From the NCBI GenBank assembly GCA_034769895.1, contig CM068369.1, positions 431,359,479 through 431,423,478 of the forward strand: 64,000 bases of DNA. The letters are read 5' to 3'. The translations under genes were made by a program, and so were the position numbers. Below, in pieces: positions 42,875 through 56,279 of the stretch. Every line of letters begins with the position of its first letter. Position 1 is the stretch's first letter. The notes under the pieces were generated by a model. That model saw nothing but the letters and a program-made list of their open reading frames with translations. It was not told where the DNA came from and did no database searches. Source of the DNA: Magicicada septendecula. Lineage: Eukaryota > Arthropoda > Insecta > Hemiptera > Cicadidae.

Positions 42875-44341
42875 TGTGACGTACCAAATTCGGCAGTTAC
42901 ATAGAGTAACCAATTATTACGTCAAGTGACGGGAGATCATGGAGATATTTCAGAGTACATAAAATAATGTAAACAAAAAGTGTGTATCTACAGAGATATA
43001 TTATTGTAAAAAGTCCAACAACGAAGAAAGAAGAGTAATATAGGAAGAAATCGAGTACAAGGAAGAAAGAAAATGACAACGAGCCAATATGAAATGTTAG
43101 AAACCAGGCCCAATAGATTCCAAACAGTGAGAGGAAGCAACAAAGATAATAACTATTTAAAATGAAGAGAAGACAATGGGTTCCAAACAGTGAGGGGAAC
43201 AACAAAAAATCATGACTATTTAAAATGACGAGAAGACAACGCAAGAGCAACCACAATGATGGCAAAACAACCAATTTATTTATAAATATAAATACTATGG
43301 AACAACGACTACCACAAATGGAAATATTGAAGAAGATGACGAGAATAAGTGAACATTGACTATCACAAGCAATGCACAACCCAGGAGAACACCGATATTG
43401 AACAACAATTAAACATGAAGAGTGAAGATAATATATGGACCATACAAGAAATCACCATTCACCAAGTATACAAGGAACTATACTAATGACCGGAAGAAGT
43501 ATAACGATTATCAACTATGAAGAAACAGTGTTTAGCATAATTAAGCAATCACAAACAGTAATAGTGAAAACTTAATGTAAGTGTGAGGACCTGTAAAAAG
43601 TTAACCATTTTTTAACCCAAATAAACCCCACAGACAATACAAGTGAGAAGGTTTATAACAGAGGAAAATGTGTTACCATTATAGTGGAAGAATCAAAGAT
43701 TAAATAGTTAAAATGCACAGACAATTAGTGTGACCAATTTAATCAAGATTGTAATCCAAAATAGATAATCGTAAGACCACTAAGAGAAATGTGAGATAGA
43801 ACAGTAAAATAATTGTTCATAGAAACTGATAATAAAAGTTTTGTAAACTTTAAAATGAGATATAACTAAATGCCACGGCAAGATAGACTAAAATATAAAG
43901 AAAGTCCAGAATAAATAATAACAAACAAGCTAGTTTGTTAGGTATCAAACAAACAATGTACCAAAAATTAGGTACAACACAACAAGAAATGTAATACTAT
44001 TAGATTAAGAATACTAGTGTTATTGTTTATAAAAATAGTGTAAACATGTGTATTACTTAACAATTAAACCATTGTAATAGAATACCATAATGAAACCATA
44101 ATAGTAGAATCAAATACTGCGAAAGAATATGTTGCACATTGAGACATAACCTCATAGGGAGTGCACCTATAACATTAAGTCATATATATTAATTAAACCA
44201 AGCAACTATCAACAATTGTTTCAATCAAAGACTAATTATAAATAATAATGCAAACTAATAAATAATATTTATACTAAAATACACAGCCAATAAAGCAGAT
44301 TCAATATGATAGCACAAGGCTAGAAGAACAGAAACCCAACG

Positions 44342-46623
44342 TGACAAGTTAATTAAGCAAAATACACTATTAAAACTCATTAATGGATTACTGAAAATGT
44401 TACCAGTAGTTAGAAAAATATCTAGTACTACTATGAGAACAGATCACAATTATAATAATAGTAGTTTTATAATCAAATTATTGAAAACTAACTGACTATG
44501 ATTGTGGAACCAAGTGTAAACAAACACTATGTGACAAGTTAGTTAAGCAAAATACATTATTAAAACTTGTTAAAGGATTACTAAAAATGTTACCAGTAGT
44601 TAGAAAAGTATCTAGTACTGTGCCGTACTGGGTTCGGCATCGTATGATTAGCGTTTTTAAAAAGAGCAGCGTTGACGTCACGCAGGGCCACGGCAGTTTG
44701 TCGCCGTCCGGTTATGCACACAGTTGTGGTGTATCTACGAAATTCAGTTGGCGCGTCCAGCTGTTTTGTGCATTCCTGCATCGAGAGCTTTCTTGGGTGG
44801 ACAGACACATTGAATCTGTCTCATTTCTATTCGAACCCTCAACCTGGTCATCTGCTCTCGACTGGCGGCACTCTTCAGTTCAGGACTTCGACTTTCTCTA
44901 TTGTTGGCTAAATAAAGTTCCGCTCCAGGTGCTCGAACAATTGCGAGATGGGTGTCGGGTGTGACGAACAACTGTCCACCCTCCTGGCAGAGACGATCTT
45001 TTAGCCACGATTGCCGTCAGTCGAGAACAACTGTTCGGACACCTTTTCCAACGCTACGCTGCCCCAGGACTTGTGATACGACCGAGACATTACTGATCAG
45101 CGCCAATATTGACTAAGTACACCGGACAATCCAGGTGGGAACATTCTAATTATCCATTTTCTATCTCAACGACATGGTGAATGCACGGAAGCTCCCAGAA
45201 GCTCACTCATGAAGTTTTAACCGTTATACTTTGGCACAAACTCTCATGTTCAGTTATGTTACTGCATGTGTGAACATTACAGCATTAGACCTAATGTAAT
45301 CTATTATAACTGTTTATCATGTGTAAGAAAATTACACACACACACATATCCGCAGTTTGCTGTAAGTTCTACCTTTTCATCTAATTAAAACCATTAGGGA
45401 GTTAGTTATCTCGTGCTTTCATGTCATACGGTCATGGCAGAGTTTTAATCACGTAACGGGGGCTGTCTGATGGTTTAGTTGAGAAACTATTTTCCCTTTT
45501 CACATATACTTAGCGCTTGATGATTAAAGTCAGGGTTGTTTAGTATGTTGAGTCTCTGGGCGGTCACTTGCATTCTCTGGTGCTAATTACCAAGGCACAG
45601 CTATGCTTAGGAGCTGTGATTCTCGGATTAACCTGTCAATTATATTTATACATATGTATATATTGTGGTGCATTCATTTACGGTAGTTGAAATGGGTTAT
45701 GAGGGATTTAGTACTGAAATGAGGGATGTTGTGTTAATTATGTTGTGTATGTGCTTGTGTGTGTAATTTTAATATATTTTGCTGGGGGAATATGTTATGA
45801 ATTTAAAAGAAAAAAAAACATAAATGTGCTTACTAAGACAAAAGGGCTAGCCTATTTGAAATCTATACAACACTTATGGATTAGTGATTTGCTTTTTATG
45901 AATGAGATTATTGCTACCATTGACTCATATATAATCAGGCAGGAATTTTGCATTTTATGTTAATATTCAATTCCCTTACATTTTATGCCATTAGTAATAT
46001 TAATTGATATATATGTATATATATAATCCTGCCGTTAATTTTGTGCTTGTACAATCGATAACTTGTCATCTCATGTAACATTTTGCAGGCTTAATAAAGC
46101 ATACGCTTGTTGGTTAAAAGACTTTTTCATTTGCAAGTCCTGTCATTCACCTGGGGGGACATGTCTGTAATTGTAATTGGGCCTTGCACACTTTTACTTC
46201 CTCTAGGTTCTCCACCTAGTTCTAAATATGATGTCTCTCCCCTTTACAAAAAAAACTTAATAAAAATAAAATAAAAATTTCAAAAAAAATACAAAAAAAA
46301 AACTTTGAAAATAAAGGGGGGTTTCAGTACTACTATGAGAACAGATAACAATTATAATAATAATAGTTTTATAATCAAATTATAGAAAACTAAATGACTA
46401 TGATTGTGGAACCAAGTGTAAACAAACACTATGTACCAAGATAGTTAAGCAAAATGCACTATCCAAACTTGTTCAAAGGTGAATAAAAATGTTATCAGTA
46501 GTTAGGGAGATATCTGATGCCACTATGAGAACACATATCAAATGTAATAACAGCAATTTAGTAGTTGATTTAATAGAAACTAACTGACTGTCATTGCAAA
46601 GCCTGATGTAAACAAACCCAATA
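44342..46623 (+). repeat. 190-bp triplication of LTR2, split by the insertion
   Basis: Units start at 44,342 and 44,532; the second is split at 44,619/46,326 and the third starts at 46,434. Comparison with LTR3 at 55,710-56,279 shows the uninterrupted state. Confidence 0.92.
44620..46325. mobile_element. Unclassified 1,706-bp insertion flanked by AGTACT
   Basis: The insertion interrupts LTR2 between 44,614-44,619 and 46,326-46,331, both AGTACT; the other LTRs carry a single AGTACT. It begins GTGCCGTACTGGG and ends GGGGGGTTTC after an A-rich stretch (46,245-46,315). The left third is GC- and CpG-rich; the rest is AT-rich. Ends are not inverted repeats. Short frames (44,587-44,964 plus, 44,744-44,971 minus) have no known domain. 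A 6-bp duplication, no inverted repeats and an A-rich end fit a retroposed sequence or short non-LTR element better than a DNA transposon, but the class is unresolved. Confidence 0.8.
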
Positions 46624-47626
46624 TTAAGAATTGGAAAGCTTTCAGATAAAGAAAGACTGATAAATACATTAAATGAACTATGTACTATAGTTGTACACTA
46701 TTTTAAATTGTACCATAATATACCTTATGTGGTAAAATAATTGAAAAATTGACAATTTAAAGAAAAGAGAACAGAAGGTTTTTTGATAAGGCTATTAGTA
46801 TATGAAAAACAACATGTTTCATAAAACAAAATGTGAACAGATGTAAATAAATGTATATAGTATTGTTAGAATGCCAAACAAATGTAATTAGTTAAGAAAT
46901 AATAGAGTTATAAGCGATTATATACAATCGAATATGGTCGTTTGAGGACGCCATTACCAAATATTGTTAGAATAGTAATTACACCTATTTTCTGTATTAA
47001 ACAAATGAGAAATGGACTCAAGACGTTTAATAATAAGTGTTATAGGATAATTAGAGCAAGATATGGTGAAATAAACTTATTAATATTAAAATTCATCATA
47101 TGGGTTTTGTGAAATATTGTTGTGAGTTAATAATGGACGGATTTTATCCTTGTTTAGACTTCATTTAAAGCCACAAGTGTCCGCGATCTATTGCCACTAA
47201 CCATTCAACGATACGATGATTAATAAAAAAGTTATAGCAATTATAAACTTTTTAGTTATTTTGTGTATCAACGCTTACGTCACATTCAGTCTCTAACCCA
47301 AACGAAAATTGGTAAAAAATTAAAAGTTTTATTTAACTGAGGTGTTTTGGGGTAGAGAGTTCGACAATTTAAACCAATCAAATGAATGAAAATAACCAGA
47401 CAAGCAGGAGACGCTTAGGTGAAGAGTTCAGTCATCTTTCAGTCGTCAACGAGTCTACCAGCAATTTTCAACGAGCAAGGTTGATGAAGAAGTGTAGCAA
47501 GATTTATTTAAATTGTGCGCGACATGTTCATAAGTTACGCTATACACACATAAACTGTACACAACAGAGTAATAACGAGTGTCCAGTGCGAAGTGAATTA
47601 AAATTAAAAAAAACCGACCAGTGAAT

Positions 47627-47665
47627 AATAAAGGTCGTGTTTTCGTGTTTTGTGTTTTATAAAAA
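47627..47665 (+). terminator. LTR2 polyadenylation signal
   Basis: AATAAAGGTCGTGTTTTCGTG, the counterpart of the site at 38,922 in LTR1. Confidence 0.5.
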
Positions 47666-49123
47666 ACAGGGAGTACTCTATTTTTATTATTTAACAAATT
47701 GAATGGAAATAATAATTTTTGTTAGTGAACGAAAAATTATTGTTTGGGTATTGCTCTAGTCAGAAGTACCGAAGTGTATTAATCATGATGAAAATTATCA
47801 GAATTAAATAAAAGAATGATCTCGCATTTATTAATTTAAAAAATAAATGTTTTACGATTTTATAGTAATTAAAGAAATCAATATTAATTTAAACATCGAA
47901 AATATGAGTGTAATGCATAGTCGCTCATTTGACTCATTTCGTTTGAATTGACGAATAAATAATTTATTGCGAAAAATATTCTAATCAACTGATAATTACA
48001 CATCAGAAGCAATATGAATAAAATATATGTGTTTATATTATTAAGAGTTCATTGAATAATTTAATTATTCAAAATAAATACTTACTTTTGTTAACTAACC
48101 TAGAAATAACAACGACAACTTTGTCACCTTTTCATAATTCTGTTCTCAAGTAATTTCAATCTAATGAAAGCTATCACAAGAGTTTTTTTTATCATTATAA
48201 ATTTTGTCTCTTGCCAATAAATGATTTTAATAATTAACAAATAAAGAATAATAGTAATTTTTAACAGTGCAGCATAAAGCACGTGTTATTAAAACGACTG
48301 CTGTATCCACTAAACTCAACGTACGATAGTACGATATATATCGGTTTTATGGTACCGACTTTTAATTTTAATATTTGTTTGTTTTTTGTAGTAATTCTTT
48401 ATTAAATATTGTTATAAAAGATAACATCTTGTATCTGGTATCATGCAACTTCCAAGAACACACGAATTTGGTAATGTAACTGTGTAAGGAGGACATAACC
48501 TCGTTAACTAAAATTATTGTACTAGACCCAGTGTTACCAGCCTTGAGGTTAAAAGAGCTCAAGTATTGTTCATAATAATTATTATTTTGTAAAAACATTA
48601 GTGATTGATTGTTTATTTAAAGGAGTTAATGGGATTTCAGAACTGTTAATAAATCTCAATTTATTTACCAGTGGAAAGAGTTTTGATTTTATTTAAAAAT
48701 AATTTAATTTTCATAACTAGTTCTATCAGAAGGTGGCGGCAGAATTTGAATGTCCAGTACAATTCAATTTACAGTTAAGTCATTATTTACTTTATTGTGC
48801 ATGTGTATTACTTAGGATATTCAAATCGAATATCCGCATATGTGTATACAGTGTATGTTGCAGCAGAAGAAGTCACCATACAGAACATTGATAACATCCA
48901 CATATGGTAATTGGGGAGGTTAACAGTGAAGTGCTAAATACTTTTTAAACTGAAAAAATTAAACGTGAATACCCACAATCATACTAATAATCAAAACACT
49001 AATAATAATTTTAATTTAAACCAAATATTGAAGAGTGACTTGAAGATAACACCATCTTCTAATAGTGATAACATCTTCTAACCACAACAACACTCCAACT
49101 AATAAATCTGTTCTGTAACAGAT

Positions 49124-49136
49124 TGGCGCCCAACGT
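49124..49136 (+). other. Primer-binding site, internal region 2
   Basis: TGGCGCCCAACGT three bases after LTR2, identical to the sites at 40,420 and 58,774. Confidence 0.8.
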
Positions 49137-49745
49137 CTGAGCGCGAATTAGGAAGAAAACAATTAACAATTTAGGCAATTAAACTAACAATTTCCTAACC
49201 TAATTCGACGAAGAGACAGCAAGTGCATTACCAGCATATCAAGATGTCGGGACCAACAGAGATACTAACGACAGCAGATTTCCAGGAATGGATGAAAAAG
49301 ATGTTTATGAGTATAAAGGAAGGTTACCGATCCATGAGAGAAGAATCTAGAAAAGGTTTCCAATCATTGAAGGAAGGCAACCGATCAATAATTGAAAGTC
49401 TCGAGTCAGTGAATAAGACATTGGATGATTGCAATAAGGATCTAGTGGAATCAATAAGTAGGAGCGTAAATGCAACCATAGAAGAGAACAGGAAATTCAG
49501 AGAAAAATTAAGAAGTGAAAGGGAACGATCCAACCCGAAGATAGATGACAATCAAATGGAGGTTGAAGAAGTACCTGAAGATAAAAACATAGAACAAGTG
49601 AGTCCAGAGCCTGAAGATAGTGAAGAAAAGAAGATCCAAATAATCAAGGAAACGGAAGAGGTGAAGATGGAAGAAAGAAGAACCATGCGTCCAAAGAAGA
49701 CAAGGGTCACAAAAGAGTTAATTGAAATGTCTCGAAGCGGTCTGA

Positions 49746-49749
49746 TTAA
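49746..49749. repeat. piggyBac target duplication, left
   Basis: TTAA, repeated at 52,409-52,412. The other array copies have a single TTAA here within CTGATTAATATGGTC. Confidence 0.97.
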
Positions 49750-52408
49750 CCCTTAATTACCCGGGTAGGCGTATAGAGTATGGCAGCCACGCAAGTTTTG
49801 CTGTAAATGAAAACCTACCAATCATCGAGGCACGGCCACCTCAGTACCCTCCTACCAACTCCCTCCGAGCACAATGATCCGTTTGTATTTCAGCAGTCTG
49901 TTATCGCAAGCCGAAGTAGTGACGTCTTTTACTTGCCGGTCGGTTTGGCGTACTCCGTACGCCGCCCCTCCAACTATGTCGCGGAATGAAATTATGCGGC
50001 CCGAAGATTTCGAACGTGTTTTACGTGAACTGTCGGATGAAGAGAAGCAAAATTCAAGCGTTGACACTGACATTCAATCATCTGATATTGACGAACGTGA
50101 GATTATCGAACAGAGTGACCACAATAGTGATTCCGAAATAGATGGTGACCTTCCTCAACCACTTCCAAGGACTTCTGACGACGAGGTGAGTGATACCGAT
50201 GACAACGATTTTTTTACTAAAACTATTTACAAAAAGAAGAAAGTAAGAGGAAGGGTCGTAAAGTAAATCAGTGAAATTTATAAATGGAAGAAGGGCCCTA
50301 TAAAAAGTAAATTTTCGCATACGCCTAGTAAAAATATTGTGAAACAAGTACTTCCGGCTTCCAAAGACTGTGCCGACGTGAAAGACGAAATTTCCGCTTT
50401 CTTGAAGATTATAAACTTAGACATGATTGATTCTCTAGTGAAATACACTAACATGTACATACAGCGTAACAGAACAATGGAGGACCCTAAGAAAATCTCA
50501 AAAAATAGTGCAAAGGACACAACCAGATCAGAAATAATGGCTGTCATTGGGATTTTATTCTTATTAGGATACAAAAAAATGTCTAAAATACATCTTGACG
50601 AAGCATGGGCTCGGGATGGCACTGGCATTGAAATATTGCAAGGGGTGATGGGGCTGAAACGATTCAGATACCTTCTAGCTTCCATAAGATTCGATGACAA
50701 ATCCACAAGACTTACTCGAAAAACAGCCGATAAGTTAGCCGCAATACGGGAGTTTTACGACTCTTTCAATGACAACTGTGATAAATTCTATTCGCCTGGG
50801 GATCAACTGACGGTTGATGAAAAGTCAGAGCCATTTCGTGGCAGGTGCTCTTTCATTCAATACATTCCTAATAAGCCGGCCAAGTATGGCCTAAAAATAT
50901 TTGCAGTTGTTGATTCGCGAACTTTTTATTGCTTGAAATTGGAAATGTACTGTGGCACTCAACCTCCTGGACCGTATGAAGCTTCGAATGCGAGCTTGGA
51001 TATCGTCAATAGGCTGATTAGCCGCTATAAAGGTTCTAACAAAAACCTGACTACTGATAACTGGTACACTAGTTATCCTTTAGCCAAATCTCTCCTCGCC
51101 AGTGGTATTACCCTCGTGGGTACACTAAAAAAGAACAAAAAAGAAATCCCTTTTCAATTACAGCCAATGAAAACAAGAGAAGTTGGAACTTCAATTTTTT
51201 GTTTTCAAAAAGATGTCACGATGGTTTCTTACATGACCAAAAAAAATAAATGTGTAATTCTTCTCAGCACCGCGCACAACGATGATAAAATTGATTCAGA
51301 GACACAAAAACCAAAAATAATCATGGACTATAATAAGTTCAAAGGTGGAGTGGATGTAGTAGATCAACTCGGTGGCAACTACACCGTAGCCCGTAAAACA
51401 AAGAGATGGACGATGGCAACTTTTTTTGCGCTTCAAAACGTGGCAGGCATAAATGCACAAATCCTTTTGAATTTCTCTGAACCCAGTGCTTCTCCCAAGT
51501 TTAGAAGAATATTTTTGAAAAATTTAGCGACGTCTCTTATGAAGCCTCACCTTCAAGATCGTGCAAACTTACGAAGCCTACCTGTGCATTCAAAAGCAAT
51601 AATTCGTAGAGTGCTTTCTTCGGACGGAATAAACGAGGAGCAGGAAATACAACCACCCGCAAAAAAGGGAAAAGGACGATGCACTTCATGCGGAAGAGCA
51701 AAAAACAACTACACTACGATTAGTTGCTCAGAATGTTCTGCTTTTACTTGCAAAACTCATTTGGCGAAAACAGTTTATCTCTGCGGAACATGTGCCAATA
51801 AAAATGAACTGGATAACGAAGATTAAGTTTTTGAAAATAATTACTGAAAACGTTGTTTGTGCTTTTGTTTTCATTTTTGAAATGTTGTTTGAAACTTTTT
51901 GTAAGAAAAAAATATATATATATATGTAGGACAGCCATTTCCTCTTTCATATTTCGTTTCAATAAACGCATATAATTATACCCGCATGTTTTTTTTATTA
52001 TTTCGCTTTTTCAATGTTATCACGTTCACCTCGTTGTGCAAAAAAAAAACATGTTCTCTTGGTAGTGTTCTGTTTGTTGCGGCTTATCTCAACGGCTTAG
52101 CTCGTTTGTTTACAAACGATAATTACAATTTTGTTTATAACCAAGATAATTACATTGAAGGACAAAGAAATAATATTATGAAACGAAAAACGTTCTAGAG
52201 CAGAGAAAAAAAAATTGTTTTATTTTCTGGAGCTGAATTACTTGGAATTGTTATCAAAATGACACACGGTGTGTCATTCACAGTCAACGTGTTAAAAAAT
52301 TACAAGCAGTTGATGATAATTTGGTGGGACAGACCAACAAATGAACTGGCGTACTCAGTACGCCGCCCGGGCAAAATTGTATCGACAAACCGCCCGGGCA
52401 ATTAAGGG
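49750..52408 (+). mobile_element. piggyBac transposon, 2,659 bp
   Basis: The left end is CCCTTAATTACCCGGGTAG. The right end, read inward, is CCCTTAATTGCCCGGGCGG; 16 of 19 bases match. TTAA flanks both sides. A near-palindrome GGCGTACTCNGTACGCCGCC (N = C or A) lies at 49,947-49,967 and again at 52,348-52,368. At the right end CCGCCCGGGCAA occurs twice (52,362 and 52,390). Such subterminal motifs fit transposase-binding sites. The empty site is preserved in internal regions 1 and 3. Confidence 0.97.
49976..51826 (+). pseudogene. piggyBac transposase, one in-frame stop
   Basis: This enzyme cuts and pastes the element at TTAA. The start chosen is the ATG at 49,976; an upstream in-frame ATG at 49,874 would read through the subterminal palindrome. 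The frame spans 616 positions, usual for the family. The N-terminus is acidic (SDEEKQ, DSEIDGD, SDTDDNDFF) and then basic. A TAA at 50,264-50,266 interrupts it at codon 97, and the same frame continues open to 51,826. The catalytic triad is in place: Asp in TVDEKSEPFRGRC (codon 50,816), Asp in TTDNWYTS (51,056), Asp in KGGVDVVDQL (51,353). YIPNKPAKYGLK is intact. A C-terminal Cys/His-rich zinc-binding domain (CTSC...CSEC...CKTH...CGTC, about 51,680-51,800) is complete. A near-start stop is the only visible lesion. Confidence 0.95.
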
Positions 52409-52412
52409 TTAA
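52409..52412. repeat. piggyBac target duplication, right
   Basis: TTAA immediately after the AATTAAGGG right terminus. Confidence 0.97.
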
Positions 52413-52944
52413 TATAGTCAACTTACCAATCGTCAACCATGAAGAAGGGGTCTTCAGGAAGGAGTATCGGAGGAGTTTCATGACGATGGACGAGGAGGAA
52501 GATAATGTAACAACGAAGAAGAAGATGACCTATAAAGTACATCAAACAAAGATTTCCAAAAGAAGAGTGAGATATTTTAAGAAAAAGGAAGGCTATCAAG
52601 AGCAATGGGACCGGATTATCGAAGGGTACGCCAGAGAAATAAGAGAACTGAGGAAGAAGAGGAGTCAATTAATGGAAGGACCCAATCAGAAGACGGATGA
52701 CGGTCGAACAGAATTGGGAGAGTTACCAGATATCAGTACTCACAACAACCAGGAGAACACTGGACACAAGTACACTGAAGAGAGAGAAAAGAAGAAGACA
52801 GAAGAACGGAAGGCAGACAAAGCCCTAATAGCATTCAAATGGAAAAACCAAATGATAACCAGATATATGTCGAGAACGGACAGGAGTATGAACACTGAAG
52901 AAGTTCGAACGACAAGAAGAGAGGAGAGCGATGACTACGGATAA

Positions 52945-54245
52945 AAATGAATAAAAAATACATTGAATTATGGGACAGACTATTTTGATAACCAATAATG
53001 CTGACATAAGCTTCAATGAAACGGTATATCGAAGGTTAAATTACAAAGTAAAAGTGAAATATGGCGATGAAAATTATTTATTATTGATACTAAATGAAAA
53101 GTGAAAATGTAATTGTGAAGATAAATGTTGACTATATGAAGAAAGGGTGAAATATTGTTATGAAGATTATTTGTTGTTTATACTAAATAGGAAGTGAATA
53201 TATAACTGTGAAAATAAACGTTGACTATATTGTAATTTTGTAATGTAAAAATATGTTTTAAAGAAGTTATGTACAGGATAAAGAAAATTGTATTTACAAA
53301 TAATACTGCTACTACATGAAAGAATATATATACGAGACTGACGCCTTCCATCCTTGGCAAAAAATAATTCCAAGAGCCACGTCAACAAGTAAAACAACAA
53401 CATACCCGTACAAATAAAAAGAGGAGACAATGAATTAGATGATATATATAAGAAGAAAATAAGAAGTTGGAGGAACGAAAACGAATAAATATTATTAATG
53501 TAGATAAGACATATCACACAAGCATAGTGTTTTCTACTAGAAGAGAGCCTATATCAAATGGGCTATATCTCATTTGAAACCATGAGAATATATTCATGAA
53601 TTGTATCCAGAGAAGTGAATCCTGAAAATGAAGAAGATTATGAAATGATTTTTAATGTAATACCAAGAGAAATGATTAATTGATGACAAAGAAGAATGAA
53701 AAATAATGTATTAACGAAGATGATCATGAGAGAATACCAGTGATGAAATGTAAAACAAACTATCCCTGTAAAATGTGAAGAATTTAGTTAAGTTGAATCA
53801 AGAAGAAGAGAGTATAACAATGTATAAACGGCAGATGCGTGAGATAATCCCAAGGATATTTATTATTTGTCGAAAGAACGACCACTTTATATTTTTTGAT
53901 TATCTGAAATAAATTGACTGATGAATAATACCAGCAATCATTTATGTTATTGATGGCGATGATGTGCCTCCGTATTTATTGATGTTAGTATGGCCAGTGG
54001 AGTTGAATGCCAAAGTGAGCCACTCTGAACTGCCCCAGCTAAACTTATGTTAGGGAAATAGGGAACTAAATAAACGAGGGAGATAATTACATAGAAAAGA
54101 AATAATTATGATTCAAACAGAAGAAAGTGAAGGGATATATAAAAAAGCATATGAGTCGATATGGAAACGTACAAGAATTGATGAATTCTTCAACAAAATA
54201 TAAATATACTTATTCAGAATTAATCAATTCTTATAGGAAGGCATA
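52945..54245 (+). other. Internal region 2, non-coding 3' part with polypurine tract
   Basis: Counterpart of 41,573-42,874, with no pol-like frame. The polypurine tract AGGAAGG lies at 54,235-54,241. Confidence 0.7.
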
Positions 54246-55709
54246 TGTAACGTACCAAATTTGGCAGTTACATAGAGTAACCAATTATTACGTCAAGTAA
54301 CGGGAGATCATGGAGAAATTTCAGAGTACATAAAATAATGTAAACAAAAAGTGTGTATCTACAGAGATATATTATTGTAAAAAGTCCAAAAACGAAGAAA
54401 GAAGAGTAATATAGGAAGAAATCGAGTACAAGGAAGAAAGAAAATGACAACGAGCCAATATGAAATGTTAGAAACCAGGCCCAATAGATTCCAAACAGTG
54501 AGGGGAAGCAACAAAGATAATAACTATTTAAGATGAAGAGACGACAATGGGTTCCAAACAGTGAGGGGAACAACAAAAATCATGACTATTTAAAATGACG
54601 AGAAGACAACGCAAGAGCAACCACAATGATGGCAAAACAACCAATTTATTTATAAATATAAATACTATGAAGCAACGACTACCACAAATGGAAATATTGA
54701 AGAAGATGACGAGAATAAGTGAACATTGACTATCACAAGCAATGCAAAACCCAGGAGAACACCGATATTGAACAACAATTAAACATGAAGAGTGAAGATA
54801 ATATATGGACCATACAAGAAATCACCATTCACCAAGTATACAAGGAACTATACTAGTGACCGGAAGAGGTATAACGATTATCAACTATGAAGAAACAGTG
54901 TTTAGCATAATTAAGCAATCACAAACAGTAATAGTGAAAACTTAATGTAAGTGTGAGGACCTGTAACAAGTTAACCATTTTTAACCCAAATAAACCCCAC
55001 AGACAATACAAGTGAGAAGGTTTATAACAAAGGATAATGTGTTACCACTATAGTGGAAGAATCAAAGATTAAATAGTTAAAATGCACAGACAATTAGTGT
55101 GACCAATTTAATCAAGATTGTAATCCAAAATAGATAATCGTAAGACCACCAAGAGAAATGTGAGATAGAACAGTAAAATAATTGTTCATAGAATCTGATA
55201 ATAAAAGTTTTGTAAACTTTAAAATGAGATATAACTAAATGCCACGGCAAGATAGACTAAAATATAAAGAAATTCTAGAATAAATAATAACAAACAAGCT
55301 AGTTTGTTAGGTATCAAACAAACAATGTACCAAAAATTAGGTACAACACAACAAGAAATGTAATACTATTAGATTAAGAATACTAGTGTTATTGTTTATA
55401 AAAATAGTGTAAACATGTGTATTACTTAACAATTAAACCATTGTAATAGAATACCATAATGAAACCATAATAGTAGAATCAAATACTGCAAAAGAATATG
55501 TTGCACATTGAGACATAACCTCATAGGGAGTGCACCTATAACATAAAGTCATATATATTAATTAAACCAAGCAACTATCAACAATTGTTTCAATCAAGAC
55601 TAATTATAAATGATAATGCAAACTAATAAATAATATTTATACTAAAATACACAGCCAATAAAGCAGATTCAATATGATAGCACAAGGCTAGAAGAACAGA
55701 AACCCAACG

Positions 55710-56279
55710 TGACAAGTTAATTAAGCAAAATACACTATTAAAACTCATTAATGGATTACTGAAAATGTTACCAGTAGTTAGAAAAATATCTAGTACTACT
55801 ATGAGAACAGATCACAATTATAATAATAGTAGTTTTATAATCAAATTTTTGAAAACTAACTGACTATGATTGTGGAACCAAGTGTAAACAAACACTATGT
55901 GACAAGTTAATTAAGCAAAATACATTAATAAAACTTGTTAAAGGATTACTAAAAATGTCACCAGCAGTCAGAAAAGTATCTAGTACTACTATGAGAACAG
56001 ATCACAATTATAATAATAATAGTTTTATAATCAAATTATTGAAAACTAAATGACTATGATTGTGGAACCAAGTGTAAACAAACACTATGTACCAAGATAT
56101 TTAAGCAAAATGCACTATCCAAACTTGTTCAAAGGTGAATAAAAATGTTATCAGTAGTTAGAGAGATATCTGATGCCACTATGAGAACACATATCAAATG
56201 TAATAACAGCAATTTAGTAGTTGATTTAATAGAAACTAACTGACTGTAATTGCAAAGCCTGATGTAAACAAATCCAATA
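55710..56279 (+). repeat. 190-bp tandem triplication inside LTR3
   Basis: Units start at 55,710, 55,900 and 56,090. It has the same structure as in LTR1, with the third unit diverged. Confidence 0.95.

Larger units (their letters stand above)
42875..49120 (+). repeat. LTR2, interrupted by a 1.7-kb insertion
   Basis: It starts TGTGACGTACC (other copies TGTAACG) and ends TGTAACA at 49,120. Subtracting the insertion at 44,620-46,325 and one copy of its target repeat leaves about 4,534 bp. The insertion sits in the second 190-bp unit. The polyadenylation signal is at 47,627. Confidence 0.93.
49244..52944 (+). pseudogene. Coiled-coil protein of the array element, copy 2 (split by piggyBac)
   Basis: The 5' part runs from the ATG at 49,244 to 49,749, where piggyBac entered at TTAA. 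The 3' part resumes at 52,413 and ends at 52,944. Apart from the insertion the frame is continuous, so this copy has no frameshift or stop of its own. It shows the uninterrupted length of the family, about 345 codons. The C-terminal part is charged (EQWDRIIEGYAREIREL, then a Lys/Glu-rich stretch) and ends SDDYG. Confidence 0.85.
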
